A DNA stretch of 64,000 bases from CALODP01 sp942492055 (GCA_942492055.1 CALODP010000002.1:434001-498000); one strand, 5' to 3'; shown: positions 16,585-25,660, numbered from the stretch's first letter. Made by a program: numbers and translations. The notes: generated by a model not told the origin, from the letters alone.

Positions 16585-17412
16585 ATGGAAAAGAGAACTT
16601 TCGTAAAGCTCACCGGTGCGGGAAACGATTTCATTCTTTTCGACAGAAAAGAGAACCCCGGTTTGGAGCTGACTGAAAAAATAATAAGTAGTATTTGCGA
16701 CAGACGTTTTGGAATTGGCGCTGACGGAGTGTTGACCGTGGATGATTCCACAGGGCATAATTTTGTTATGGAGTATTACAATTCCGATGGTTCTACGGGG
16801 ACACTTTGCGGAAACGGAGCCAGATGTGCCTTGAGATACGCCTATCTTAGCGGACGTATGCCGGCGGGGGAAGCGAGCTTTATTTGTAATAAGGATAAGT
16901 ATCGTGGGGAGATTTTGGATTCCGATACTGTGAAGTTTTATTTGAACGAACCATCCCGAATAAAGCTTAATTTCAAAATGAGTATAAAAGACGAATTGGT
17001 GAATGTTTCTTTTGCCGATACCGGCTCTCCACATGTTGTGGCAAATATTAATGATTTTTCTCTTGGAAAAATTGAAGAATTTCCGGTTTTTGAAATTGGG
17101 AAAGCAATAAGATATCATCATGATTTGTCGCCGGAAGGGGCAAATGTAAATTTTATCAAAATAGAAGAGAATGTTCTTAAGATAAGAACTTATGAGCGCG
17201 GAGTTGAAGATGAGACTCTGGCTTGCGGAACCGGGGCGACTGCCTCTGCCATTATTGCGGCATTGAACTACGAAGTTGAACCGCCGATAAAACTTGTTAC
17301 AAAAAGTGGCGCATTCTTGGAAGTGGATTTCAAGAGGAACGGGAAAGAAATTTCTGAGGTTACATTAACTGGGCCCGCTGTTGTTACTTTTAATGGGTAT
17401 ATAGATCTTTAA
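16585..17412 (+). CDS. dapF: Diaminopimelate epimerase
   Basis: DapF converts LL- to meso-diaminopimelate, the last-but-one step to lysine and the source of the peptidoglycan cross-link residue. The 275-residue product has both catalytic cysteines: the first in GTLCGNGARC (about residue 74) and the second in TLACGTGATASA (about 215). The N-terminal TGAGNDFILFD and the IGADGVLTVD strand are also family hallmarks. Length is normal. It stands alone ahead of a small gene 16 bases downstream and is the first housekeeping gene after the mobile-element region. The meso-DAP cell wall it implies fits a Gram-negative host. Confidence 0.97.
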   Translation: MEKRTFVKLTGAGNDFILFDRKENPGLELTEKIISSICDRRFGIGADGVLTVDDSTGHNFVMEYYNSDGSTGTLCGNGARCALRYAYLSGRMPAGEASFICNKDKYRGEILDSDTVKFYLNEPSRIKLNFKMSIKDELVNVSFADTGSPHVVANINDFSLGKIEEFPVFEIGKAIRYHHDLSPEGANVNFIKIEENVLKIRTYERGVEDETLACGTGATASAIIAALNYEVEPPIKLVTKSGAFLEVDFKRNGKEISEVTLTGPAVVTFNGYIDL

Positions 17413-17428
17413 TAAATGAGGCATAAAT

Positions 17429-17725
17429 ATGAGTAAAGTAATTTTTACTATTCGGTATGAGATTCTTCCGGAAAAAAGGGAAGAGTATTTTAATGTAATT
17501 CGTGAATTAAAAAGTCTTGTAGCAGCTGAAGGATTGGAAAGCTATTCCGTATACGAAACAAAAGGGAAAGAGAATAATTTCGAGGAAGTATATACTTTCG
17601 TAGACGAACAATCATATGAAAATTTTGATGATGATCCGACCGAAAGGGTGGATATTTTAATGAATAAGCTTTCCGATATGGTGAAACAACAAACAACAAA
17701 GTACACCACTTTGTTTGAAATTTGA
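17429..17725 (+). CDS. ABM/Dabb-like dimeric alpha-beta barrel protein
   Basis: The 98-residue product begins MSKVIFTIRYEILPEKREEYF, the strand-helix opening of antibiotic-biosynthesis-monooxygenase-like small barrels. It continues with a helix (NVIRELKSLVAAEGLESY) and a strand plus EEVYTFVDEQSYENF, the usual place of the second conserved Glu-x-x-x-Phe element. Members of the fold act as monooxygenases, isomerases or sensors, usually as dimers, so no activity can be named. It follows dapF by 16 bases with TGAGGCATAAAT upstream of the ATG and may share its transcript. Confidence 0.6.
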   Translation: MSKVIFTIRYEILPEKREEYFNVIRELKSLVAAEGLESYSVYETKGKENNFEEVYTFVDEQSYENFDDDPTERVDILMNKLSDMVKQQTTKYTTLFEI

Positions 17726-17771
17726 GTTAAGGGAGAATAGTTCCCATATTTGATATTGTTCGGGTTTTGTT

Positions 17772-18809
17772 ATGTTTGAATACGTTGGATCTCTTCATAT
17801 ACACACAAATTATTCCGATGGTACCGGTACCATTAAGGAGATAGCCGGGTACGCCAATGAAGTCGGGTTAGACTTTGTAGCGGTTACCGATCATAACACT
17901 CTGCGCGCAAAGGAAGAGAAGGAGGATGGTTGGTATGGCGATTCTTTCGTGATGGTAGGATGTGAAATAAATGATAAGAAGAATTTGAATCATTATTTGG
18001 CCTTCGATATTAAGGAAGCTTTTTCTACCCGTCTGCCAGCAAAGGAATATGTGCAAAGGGTTAATGAAGCCGGCGGTATCGGTTTTATTGCCCATCCGCA
18101 TGAGAAAAGAGATTCGATGAAAGAGCATCCCCCTTATCCGTGGGTGGAATGGGACGCTGAAAATTTTACCGGCATAGAAATCTGGAATCATATGTCGGAA
18201 TGGATGGAAGGATTAACCGAGCAAAATAAATATAATTATTTTGTTCATCCCCTTAGTTCTATTGTTTCTCCTCCTAAAGAGACGTTGGAAGTTTGGGATA
18301 AATTAAATTTGGAAAGACGAGTTGTTGGGATTGGTGGAATTGACGCTCATGCCCATAAACTGAATTTGCTCGGTTTTTTTGAAGTAGAAGTATTTCCTTA
18401 TAAAGTATTATTCAAATCAGTTCGCACTCACATCCTAACCAAAGGAAAATTGAATAAGAAAGAGAAGGAAATTACTCAAAAGAAAATAATTGAAAGTCTG
18501 AAAGAGGGAAGATGCTTTGTCTCCAATTATTATCATGGAGACGCAAAGGGGTTTAGATTTTTCGCCGTAAAAGGGGAAAAAAAGTTTCATATGGGGGAAA
18601 ATATTCCCTTGGAAGAAGAAATCAGGCTGAAAGTATTACTCCCGAATATTTCCGGTGTTATAAAACTAATCAGGAACGGAAAGGAAATTGATTCGGTTGA
18701 AAACGCCGAAGCAGAGTTTGTTGTAAAGAAAAAGGGAGCCTATCGTATAGAGGTTTTCAAAGAGGATAAAGCATGGATTTATTCTAATCATATTAGAATA
18801 GGACTATAA
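17772..18809 (+). CDS. PHP-domain metal-dependent phosphoesterase
   Basis: This 345-residue protein has the PHP fold. HIHTNYSDG at residues 9-17 gives the first metal ligands, VAVTDHNTL (about 37-45) the second pair, and IAHPHEKRD (about 109-117) and GIDAHAHK (about 190-197) the later histidines. The first 230 residues cover the PHP domain; the rest is a beta-rich tail without a clear match. Family members hydrolyse phosphate esters such as nucleotides or histidinol phosphate with two or three metals. There is no signal peptide. Substrate is unknown. It stands between small housekeeping-type genes and has only weak upstream ribosome binding. Confidence 0.85.
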   Translation: MFEYVGSLHIHTNYSDGTGTIKEIAGYANEVGLDFVAVTDHNTLRAKEEKEDGWYGDSFVMVGCEINDKKNLNHYLAFDIKEAFSTRLPAKEYVQRVNEAGGIGFIAHPHEKRDSMKEHPPYPWVEWDAENFTGIEIWNHMSEWMEGLTEQNKYNYFVHPLSSIVSPPKETLEVWDKLNLERRVVGIGGIDAHAHKLNLLGFFEVEVFPYKVLFKSVRTHILTKGKLNKKEKEITQKKIIESLKEGRCFVSNYYHGDAKGFRFFAVKGEKKFHMGENIPLEEEIRLKVLLPNISGVIKLIRNGKEIDSVENAEAEFVVKKKGAYRIEVFKEDKAWIYSNHIRIGL

Positions 18810-18864
18810 ATTTTAGTATTTTTTCGAGTTCTTTTTAAACAAGATTACAAAAGGAGAATAATAA

Positions 18865-19551
18865 GTGTTAGAGAAGAAGAAAAAATTTTCCAAGAAAGAA
18901 ATCAAAGAAGATCAATTGGTTACATCTTATTATAAGGCAACCAAATTTTTCGAAGAATATCAATCAAAAATTTATATCGGATTAGTAGCTGTTGCAGTGA
19001 TTATTGGGGCAATTGTTCTCTATTCGAACAAGCTGGAAAGTGACAATCTTGACGCTAGCGGAGCATTGGCGAAAGTACTTCCCCTTTATGAAATGGGTTC
19101 GTATAAAGAAGCAATTGAAGGAACTCCTGCAGCAGATATATTAGGCTTAAAAGCTATCGCCGGCAAGTTTGGCGGTACTGAACAAGGAGAAATGGCTAAA
19201 GTCTATTTAGGACACGCATACTATTTTTCCGGAGATTTTGATAATGCCGAAGACGCCTACGGTGACTATTCCGGCGATAACAAAGATATGGCTGCTACTT
19301 GTATAGCCGGTAAAGCCGGATGCGCAGTAGCTAAAAGTGATTATAAGTCAGCCGCATCTCTGTTTGAAAAAGCAGCTAATGTTTCCAAATATAATCCTCT
19401 AAATGCTGAATATCTTGTAAAGGCTGCCGCAAATTACATAAAAGCGGGAGACAAAGAGGAAGCAGAGGAATTATTAAAAATCGTAAAGAATGATTATAAA
19501 ACTACAAGAATGGCTGGTGAAGCTGATAAATATCTGGCTCTTGTTAAATAA
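18865..19551 (+). CDS. Membrane-anchored TPR protein (YfgM-like)
   Basis: The 228-residue product starts with a basic cytoplasmic leader (EKKKKFSKKEIKEDQ), followed by one membrane helix at about 34-54 (IYIGLVAVAVIIGAIVLYSN). A tetratricopeptide-like region fills the rest, with helices such as GEMAKVYLGHAYYFSGDFDNA and YKSAASLFEKAANV. This layout matches YfgM-type proteins that hold clients at the Sec translocon. The start is GTG at 18865 with AAAGGAGAATAAT seven bases upstream. It precedes efp but has a possible terminator between. The exact role is inferred from layout only. Confidence 0.75.
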   Translation: MLEKKKKFSKKEIKEDQLVTSYYKATKFFEEYQSKIYIGLVAVAVIIGAIVLYSNKLESDNLDASGALAKVLPLYEMGSYKEAIEGTPAADILGLKAIAGKFGGTEQGEMAKVYLGHAYYFSGDFDNAEDAYGDYSGDNKDMAATCIAGKAGCAVAKSDYKSAASLFEKAANVSKYNPLNAEYLVKAAANYIKAGDKEEAEELLKIVKNDYKTTRMAGEADKYLALVK

Positions 19552-19583
19552 TGGGATAAAAAAACAGTTGAAAATTATGATCT

Positions 19584-19612
19584 TTGCCGGTATTTTCGGC
19601 AATCTTGATTTT
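19584..19612 (+). terminator. Weak terminator between the TPR gene and efp
   Basis: TTGCCG at 19584-19589 pairs with CGGCAA at 19597-19602, with a 7-base loop and TCTTGATTTT after it. The stem is short and the T tract broken, so it may be only a partial terminator. Confidence 0.4.
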
Positions 19613-19665
19613 ATAGTACTGAGATGGTATATTTTTTAATTTAATAACAAGATAAAGAAGGAAAC

Positions 19666-20232
19666 ATGGCAGATACATCAGATTTCAGGAACGGACTGAT
19701 AATTAAATTCAAGAATGATCTGTATACTATAATTGAGTTTCAGCATGTAAAACCTGGCAAGGGTGGAGCTTTTGTAAGATCCAAATTGAAAAACATGAGA
19801 ACAGGAAGAGTGCTAGATAATACATTCAGATCAGGCGAATCAGTTGAAGAAGTTAGAGTTGAAAGAAAAAAATACCAGTTCTTGTTTAAAGAAACTGGTG
19901 GGCTAGTATTAATGGATAATGAAACCTACGAACAGATCACTGTTCCTACGGAATCATTTGGAGATGGCGCGAAATTTTTGCAAGAGGGAGAAGGTGTTGA
20001 ACTTCTTGTAGATGATAACGACGCGATTGTTACGGTTGAAATTCCAATCTTTGTCTATTTGGAAGTAACAGAAACAGAACCTGGTTTCAAAGGGGACACG
20101 GCAACTAATGTTATGAAGCCTGCTACACTGGAAACCGGTGCTGAAATAAATGTTCCGCTATTCGTTAACATTGGCGACAAACTAAAAGTCGATACCAGAA
20201 CCGGCGAATACGTAGAACGAGTTAAAAACTAA
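19666..20232 (+). CDS. efp: Translation elongation factor P
   Basis: EF-P binds between the P and E sites of stalled ribosomes and relieves pauses at proline runs. The 188-residue length and three-barrel pattern are standard. The tip loop reads HVKPGKGGAFVR, with the lysine that is modified in many bacteria at residue 32, and the C-terminal barrel ends DTRTGEYVERV. The start follows AAGAAGGAAAC. It lies just ahead of accB and accC with a gap of 14 bases, an order common in Bacteroidota genomes. No modification enzyme is seen in the window. Confidence 0.97.
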   Translation: MADTSDFRNGLIIKFKNDLYTIIEFQHVKPGKGGAFVRSKLKNMRTGRVLDNTFRSGESVEEVRVERKKYQFLFKETGGLVLMDNETYEQITVPTESFGDGAKFLQEGEGVELLVDDNDAIVTVEIPIFVYLEVTETEPGFKGDTATNVMKPATLETGAEINVPLFVNIGDKLKVDTRTGEYVERVKN

Positions 20233-20246
20233 CAAAAAGAGACGGT

Positions 20247-20720
20247 ATGGATATAACTTTAATTAAGAAACTGATTAAAGTTGTTGAAGATAGCGATATT
20301 ACAGAGTTTTCCGTAGAGGAAGGGGATCTTAAGCTTAAGATCTCCAAGGCCTCAAAAGAGGTACAAACTCAGCAGTATATACAGCCAATGCAGGCTCCGA
20401 TGCCACAACAGGCGAATATACAGATCGCTCCAGCAACTCAAAAAAGCGAAGAAGTTGAAATTGAAAAAGCTGATCCCAATTTGGTGGAAGTAAAGTCACC
20501 TATAGTTGGAACATTTTACAGATCCCCCGCTCCGGACGCAGATCCGTATGTGCAGATAGGGGACAAGGTCTCGGAAGGTAATGTTCTTTGTATTGTTGAG
20601 GCAATGAAATTGATGAACGAAATCGAATCGGACGTCAGTGGAACTATTGTAAAAGTATTGGTTGAGAACGCAACTCCGGTTGAATATAATCAGCCATTAT
20701 TTCTTGTTAAGAAAGACTAA
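20247..20720 (+). CDS. accB: Biotin carboxyl carrier protein of acetyl-CoA carboxylase
   Basis: AccB carries the biotin that shuttles CO2 between biotin carboxylase and carboxyltransferase in malonyl-CoA formation, the first step of fatty acid synthesis. In the 157 residues, the N-terminal helix (MDITLIKKLIKVVEDSD) docks to AccC. A Pro/Gln-rich linker covers about 40-75, and the biotinyl domain runs from about 80 to the end. The target lysine sits at 121 in EAMKLMNE, and the thumb region TFYRSPAPDADPYV is present. It is 14 bases after efp and 27 bases before accC, so the three form one operon. Confidence 0.97.
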   Translation: MDITLIKKLIKVVEDSDITEFSVEEGDLKLKISKASKEVQTQQYIQPMQAPMPQQANIQIAPATQKSEEVEIEKADPNLVEVKSPIVGTFYRSPAPDADPYVQIGDKVSEGNVLCIVEAMKLMNEIESDVSGTIVKVLVENATPVEYNQPLFLVKKD

Positions 20721-20747
20721 TCCTTCAAAAAAGTAGTCGAGGCTAGG

Positions 20748-22085
20748 TTGTTTAAAAAGTTGTTAATAGCAAATCGTGGCGAAATAGCGTTACGTATTAT
20801 TAGGACATGTAAAGAACTAGGTATTGCTACTGTTGCTGTTTATTCCGAAGCCGACAAAGATTCTCTACATGTAATATTTGCCGATGAAGCAGTTTGTATT
20901 GGTCCGGCAAATAGTAAAGAAAGTTACTTGAAAGTATCAAACATTATGTCTGCAGCTCAGATTACCGGAGCTGATGCTATTCATCCCGGATACGGTTTCT
21001 TAGCCGAAAACGCCGATTTTTCCGAAATATGTTCAGAAGCAAATATCAAATTTATCGGGCCATCTCCTGATATGATTAATAGAATGGGAGATAAAGCTCT
21101 TGCTAAAGAAACAATGAAAAAAGTTGGTGTTCCAGTTGTTCCCGGAAGTGACGGAGCGATAAATAGTATTGAAGAAGCTAAAATAATAGCTAACAAAATA
21201 GGGTATCCCGTAATTCTAAAAGCATCTGCCGGCGGTGGCGGAAAAGGAATGCGAATTGTTTGGAAAGAGGAGGAGATAGAAAAAGCTTATCAAACAGCGA
21301 GCGCTGAAGCGGATGCGGCATTCGGAAATCCCGAATTATATCTTGAAAAATTTATCGAAAGTCCACGTCATGTTGAGATCCAGATAATGGGGGATCAATT
21401 TGGAAACGTTTACCAGTACGGAGAGAGAGATTGTACCGTACAGAGAAGGCATCAGAAGCTTATCGAAGAATCCCCTTCGCCGGTTATATCGCCGGAAGTT
21501 AGAGCTAAAATGGCTGAGGCCGCTGTGCTTGGCGCAAAATCGGTTAACTACGAAGGTGCCGGAACAGTTGAATTTTTGGTAGATAAATATCTGAATTTCT
21601 ATTTTATTGAAATGAATACTAGAATTCAGGTTGAACATCCTGTTACCGAGATGGTAAATAATATTGATCTGATAAAGCAGCAGATAATGGTTGCAGCAGG
21701 AGAGAAAATCGCACCTCCTCCTGAAAAACTAAATGGGCATAGCATCGAATTCAGAATAAATGCGGAAGATGTAGAACATGGATTCAGACCTTCTCCCGGT
21801 AGATTGAATTATCTTCATTTCCCGGGTGGATTTGGAATCAGAGTCGATTCTCACGTTTATAACGATTATGTGATTCCTCCGTTTTACGATTCTTTAATCG
21901 CCAAGCTGATTGTTTGGGGAACAGACAGAGCTCACGCGATAGAAAGAGCCAAAAGAGCTTTGGAAGAGTTTACGGTAGAAGGGATAAAGACCACAATTCC
22001 GTTTCATCAGAAAGTGCTTGAAAATGAACATTTTATCAAAGGCGATTACGACACAAATTCTATAGATAAATTATTTTCAGCCTAA
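20748..22085 (+). CDS. accC: Biotin carboxylase subunit of acetyl-CoA carboxylase
   Basis: AccC uses ATP and bicarbonate to carboxylate the biotin on AccB. The 445-residue length is typical. It has the N-terminal LIANRGEIALRIIRTCKELG, the glycine-rich ATP-grasp loop KASAGGGGKGMR (about 157-168), the catalytic RDCTVQRRHQKLIEE and the active-site EMNTRIQVEHPVTEM. Start is TTG at 20748; GTCGAGGC just upstream is a weak ribosome site, and no ATG lies near the conserved N-terminus. The carboxyltransferase genes (accA, accD) are not in the window. Confidence 0.97.
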   Translation: MFKKLLIANRGEIALRIIRTCKELGIATVAVYSEADKDSLHVIFADEAVCIGPANSKESYLKVSNIMSAAQITGADAIHPGYGFLAENADFSEICSEANIKFIGPSPDMINRMGDKALAKETMKKVGVPVVPGSDGAINSIEEAKIIANKIGYPVILKASAGGGGKGMRIVWKEEEIEKAYQTASAEADAAFGNPELYLEKFIESPRHVEIQIMGDQFGNVYQYGERDCTVQRRHQKLIEESPSPVISPEVRAKMAEAAVLGAKSVNYEGAGTVEFLVDKYLNFYFIEMNTRIQVEHPVTEMVNNIDLIKQQIMVAAGEKIAPPPEKLNGHSIEFRINAEDVEHGFRPSPGRLNYLHFPGGFGIRVDSHVYNDYVIPPFYDSLIAKLIVWGTDRAHAIERAKRALEEFTVEGIKTTIPFHQKVLENEHFIKGDYDTNSIDKLFSA

Positions 22086-22106
22086 ACAAAAAACAAAGAG
22101 GTTACA

Positions 22107-22487
22107 ATGAACGTACCTGCAGAACTTAAATACACCGAAGATCATGAATGGATAAAGGTAGAAGGTAACATCGGAACCGTTGGCATAACTGAGTATGCTC
22201 AAGGCGAGTTGGGTGATGTTGTTTTTGTTGATATCGATCCTGATCTTGAAGATATTGAAAAGGGTGAGACTTTCGGAACAATCGAAGCAGTTAAAACTGT
22301 TAGCGATTTGTTTGCTCCGGCTAGCGGAAAAGTTACTGAAGTTAATCCTAAACTTGAGGATGAACCTCAATTAGTCAATTCCGATCCTTACGGTGAAGGA
22401 TGGCTTATCAAGTTTGAAATCGCTGATGAAGCGGAGCTTGAAGATTTGTTAGATAGCGCAAAATATAGTGAGCAAATCGGTCAATAG
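22107..22487 (+). CDS. gcvH: Glycine cleavage system H protein
   Basis: The H protein carries the methylamine group of glycine on a lipoyl arm between the P, T and L proteins. The 126-residue length is normal. The N-terminus has the conserved KYTEDHEWIKVEG, and the lipoyl lysine is residue 63 in FGTIEAVKTVSDLFAP. The C-terminal half includes NSDPYGEGWLIKFE. It follows accC by 21 bases (AAGAGGTTACA ribosome site), and its stop codon falls inside the stem of a terminator at 22473-22502. The other glycine cleavage genes are not here, though glyA at 54991 serves the same one-carbon pool. Confidence 0.96.
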   Translation: MNVPAELKYTEDHEWIKVEGNIGTVGITEYAQGELGDVVFVDIDPDLEDIEKGETFGTIEAVKTVSDLFAPASGKVTEVNPKLEDEPQLVNSDPYGEGWLIKFEIADEAELEDLLDSAKYSEQIGQ

Positions 22488-22502
22488 ACCGATTTGTTTT
22501 TA
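22473..22502 (+). terminator. Intrinsic terminator overlapping the gcvH stop codon
   Basis: A perfect 10-bp stem, CAAATCGGTC at 22473-22482 with GACCGATTTG at 22487-22496, closes a 4-base AATA loop and leads into TTTTTA. The gcvH stop TAG (22485-22487) lies in the loop and first base of the right arm. It should end the efp-accB-accC-gcvH transcript. Confidence 0.9.
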
Positions 22503-22545
22503 TAATTAATTTCATTTCTCACTTTTAATTTTCGTAGATAATAGG

Positions 22546-24087
22546 ATGATACATAACGAAGCGATATTGATAATAGATTTTGGGTCTCAGTATACTCAGT
22601 TAATTGCAAGAAGAATTAGAGAAGAAGAAGTTTATTCGGAAATACATCCTCACACTTTCTCTATTGAAGAAATCAAAAGACTCAACCCGAAGGGAATTAT
22701 TCTTTCCGGCGGACCTATGAGTATTTATGATGAAGAGGCTCCGATGATTGATAATGAGATTTTTAGTCTCGGAGTACCTGTTTTGGGAATTTGCTATGGT
22801 TTACAGCTTATTTCCAATAATTTCGGCGGGAAAGTTGAACCTGCGGAAAATAGGGAATATGGCAAAGCCGAAATAATCATTGATACCGAAACTCCTTTGT
22901 TAAAGGATGTCAGATCGAACTCGATTGTTTGGATGAGCCATGGTGATTTCGTTACCAAATTCCCGGAAGGTTTCAAAGTTGATGCTCATACGAACAACTC
23001 TCCGATTTGTGCTATTTCGGATGTCGAAAAGAACATCTATGGTTTACAGTTCCATCCGGAAGTTGCTCATTCCGAAGAAGGGAAAAAGATTATCAAGAAT
23101 TTCTTATTTGGAATTTGCGAATGTAGCGCTAATTGGACACCAAAGAATTTTGTTGAAAACAGCATAAAAGAGATAAAAGCGAAAGTCGGTAATTCAAAAG
23201 CAATTTGCGCTTTAAGTGGCGGAGTAGATTCTTCAGTTGCGGCGCTACTGGTTTCTAAAGCTATTGGTGAAAATCTGGTTTGTATTCATATCGACCATGG
23301 CTTGATGAGAAAAGACGAAAGCGCTCAAATTATGAAGATGTTCGAAGATCATTATGATCTAAATCTCATCTCGATTGACGCTTCCGAAATTTTCTTGAGC
23401 AGATTAGCCGGTGTTACCGATCCGGAAAAGAAAAGAAAGATTATCGGGAATACATTCATTGATGTATTCGAAGAGGAAAGTAAAAAATTGGGAGATGCCG
23501 ATTACCTTATTCAAGGTACATTGTATCCCGATGTAATAGAATCGGTCTCAGTGAAGGGAAAATCCGTTACAATAAAAACGCATCACAATGTTGGCGGACT
23601 ACCTGAAAAAATGGATCTGAAATTAATCGAGCCATTTAGAGAATTGTTCAAAGATGAAGTAAGAGCGATCGGTAGAGAATTAGGGCTACCTGATGAGTTT
23701 ATCGAGCGTCATCCGTTTCCGGGGCCTGGTTTGGCTGTAAGAATACTCGGAGATATAACCAAAGATAAACTTGATGTACTCCGCGAGGCTGACAACATCT
23801 ACATAAACGAAATTAAAGAGTGGAATCTATATAACGAGATTTGGCAAGCGTTTGCCGTATTGCTTCCTGTACAAACAGTAGGAGTAATGGGGGACGCCAG
23901 AACTTATGAAAATGTTCTTGCTCTGAGAGCTGTTACTTCAACTGATGGAATGACAGCTGATTGGTATCGTTTCGAACATGATTTCTTAGAGGCTGCTTCC
24001 AATAAGATTATCAGAAACGTACCAGGTATTAATCGCGTTTGCTACGATATCTCCTCAAAACCACCCTCAACAATTGAGTGGGAATAA
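22546..24087 (+). CDS. guaA: GMP synthase (glutamine-hydrolysing)
   Basis: GuaA aminates XMP to GMP with ammonia from glutamine. The 513-residue protein has the amidotransferase domain first: the nucleophilic Cys in GICYGLQL (about 84) and the His-Glu pair in LQFHPEVAHSEEG (about 168-180). The ATP-pyrophosphatase domain follows with its P-loop ALSGGVDSSVAA (about 223-234), and the C-terminal dimerisation domain ends in the conserved KPPSTIEWE. The distance to the preceding terminator is about 40 bases. The TPR gene starts two bases after its stop, implying cotranscription. Confidence 0.97.
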   Translation: MIHNEAILIIDFGSQYTQLIARRIREEEVYSEIHPHTFSIEEIKRLNPKGIILSGGPMSIYDEEAPMIDNEIFSLGVPVLGICYGLQLISNNFGGKVEPAENREYGKAEIIIDTETPLLKDVRSNSIVWMSHGDFVTKFPEGFKVDAHTNNSPICAISDVEKNIYGLQFHPEVAHSEEGKKIIKNFLFGICECSANWTPKNFVENSIKEIKAKVGNSKAICALSGGVDSSVAALLVSKAIGENLVCIHIDHGLMRKDESAQIMKMFEDHYDLNLISIDASEIFLSRLAGVTDPEKKRKIIGNTFIDVFEEESKKLGDADYLIQGTLYPDVIESVSVKGKSVTIKTHHNVGGLPEKMDLKLIEPFRELFKDEVRAIGRELGLPDEFIERHPFPGPGLAVRILGDITKDKLDVLREADNIYINEIKEWNLYNEIWQAFAVLLPVQTVGVMGDARTYENVLALRAVTSTDGMTADWYRFEHDFLEAASNKIIRNVPGINRVCYDISSKPPSTIEWE

Positions 24088-24089
24088 GA

Positions 24090-24953
24090 ATGCCTGATTT
24101 CGATTACCTTATTGAAAAGGCCGAAATATTCGAGGAAGAAGGGAAATATCTACACGCTATACAGATTTATTTTCAGTTGCGTAGTGAAGAGGAAACTTTT
24201 CGCTACGCGACCATAAAATTGTCCGAGATATATGAGAGCATGGATAAACTTATTTCCGGCTATAGTATTCTTTCCGAGTATATCGAACAACATCCGGATG
24301 ATTCGGAAATGATTGTTATTCTTGCGGAAATGTTGATTCGTAATTCCGAATACGATGCCGCCATTGAAGTCTTGGATAATGACATTGAAGATGAGACTGA
24401 TGAGATAGTTTTTCTTTCAGGGGTGGCCCAGTTTTACAAAGGTGATCTCGAGTTTGCCGGTATTAAATTCTCGGAGTTTCTTGAAGTTTTTCATGAATCG
24501 GATTTATGCGCCGATGCCTATTTGTATAAAGCAAAAATCGCGATTAAATATGAAGAGTATGATAATGCTCTTGAAAACGCGAAAAAATCGGAGATTCTGT
24601 TTCCTGAGAATTACGAGACCCAACTTCTTCTTGCCAGACTCTTTTTTGCAAAGGAGATGTATTTTCACGCATACGAAAATATCAAGAAATGTTTGAAGAT
24701 AGTTCCGGAGTATCCGCAAGCTCTTTTATTTGCCGGTAAGATATTAGTCCGAATGAAGGAATTCGACAAGGCAGAAAAATATTTGAATGATTTTTTCGAA
24801 CTGAGTGATCCTAATGAAGAATCCTATTTTTTATTGGGGACAATCTATTCTGAGACCGGAAGGAAAGAAGAAGCTGATTTCTATTTCAACAAGGCACTTG
24901 AGGTAATCCCATCCGTTGATAATATTATGGATGGAACAGATAGCTTAGTATAA
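24090..24953 (+). CDS. Tetratricopeptide repeat protein
   Basis: The 287-residue product has about seven TPR-type helix pairs across its length, for example KAEIFEEEGKYLHAIQIYFQ at the start, CADAYLYKAKIAIKYEEYD in the middle and SYFLLGTIYSETGRKEEAD near the end. It is acidic, without signal peptide or membrane segment, and probably a scaffold for protein contacts. I chose ATG at 24090, two bases after guaA; a GTG at 24078 would overlap guaA. It closes two bases before the region where radC begins. Confidence 0.8.
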   Translation: MPDFDYLIEKAEIFEEEGKYLHAIQIYFQLRSEEETFRYATIKLSEIYESMDKLISGYSILSEYIEQHPDDSEMIVILAEMLIRNSEYDAAIEVLDNDIEDETDEIVFLSGVAQFYKGDLEFAGIKFSEFLEVFHESDLCADAYLYKAKIAIKYEEYDNALENAKKSEILFPENYETQLLLARLFFAKEMYFHAYENIKKCLKIVPEYPQALLFAGKILVRMKEFDKAEKYLNDFFELSDPNEESYFLLGTIYSETGRKEEADFYFNKALEVIPSVDNIMDGTDSLV

Positions 24954-24982
24954 AGTTGTTTTCAATTGTTTCGGAGGGGAAA

Positions 24983-25660
24983 ATCAAAGTTAAAGATTTA
25001 CCTTTGGATGATCGACCTCGTGAAAAATTACTTTTGAGAGGGGCGCACAATTTAAGTGATTCCGAGTTGATTGCCATTCTTCTTAGAACCGGCATGAAGG
25101 GGAAATCGGTTATTGAAGTTGCGCAGGAAGTAATTGCCAAACATGGTAATGTCTCGGTTCTTGCAGGATTATCGGTCGAAACGATACAGAGAATAGATGG
25201 TATTGGAAAAGATAAAGCAGCTACTTTAGCAGCGGCATTTGAGATAAGCAGAAGGGTGGAGCATCAGGCAAAATGGTTCAAAAATTCTCAGATAAGAACC
25301 CCTAAGGAAGTCGCCGATATTTTTGCTCCATTACTCAGGGATGAATTGCAGGAAGTCTTCATTGTGGTATGCTTAAATTCGGCAAATAAGATAATTTGCT
25401 ATAAAAATATTACTCGTGGAAGCTTGAATATGAGCATAGTACATCCAAGAGAAGTATTTAAAGTTGCAATTGAAAATAATTCTGCTAATATTATAGTTAT
25501 ACATAATCACCCTAGTGGGAATCCGGAGCCTAGCAACGAAGATATAAAGGTTACAAAAAGCCTTGTGGAGGCTGGGAAAATCCTCGATATTAAAGTTTTT
25601 GATCATATTATTATTGCCGGTGAGAATTATACTTCCCTAGTGGAGGAAAGAATAATTTAA
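24983..25660 (+). CDS. radC: RadC-family JAB/MPN protein
   Basis: RadC has an N-terminal helix-hairpin-helix-like part and a C-terminal JAB/MPN metal-binding domain; its function is not settled. The C-terminal metal site reads VIHNHPSGNPEPSNED with both His and the downstream Asp, and the N-terminus has the conserved DLPLDDRPREKLLLRG. The start is unusual. GGAGG at 24973-24977 lies five bases before an in-frame ATC at 24983, which gives a first residue exactly where RadC proteins begin. The only standard start upstream is TTG at 24956, which has no ribosome site and adds nine residues. Confidence 0.85.
   Translation: MKVKDLPLDDRPREKLLLRGAHNLSDSELIAILLRTGMKGKSVIEVAQEVIAKHGNVSVLAGLSVETIQRIDGIGKDKAATLAAAFEISRRVEHQAKWFKNSQIRTPKEVADIFAPLLRDELQEVFIVVCLNSANKIICYKNITRGSLNMSIVHPREVFKVAIENNSANIIVIHNHPSGNPEPSNEDIKVTKSLVEAGKILDIKVFDHIIIAGENYTSLVEERII

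Noticed and set aside
16376..16606. 76-residue frame ahead of dapF
   Set aside because: It overlaps the dapF start, crosses a terminator-like hairpin and matches no family.
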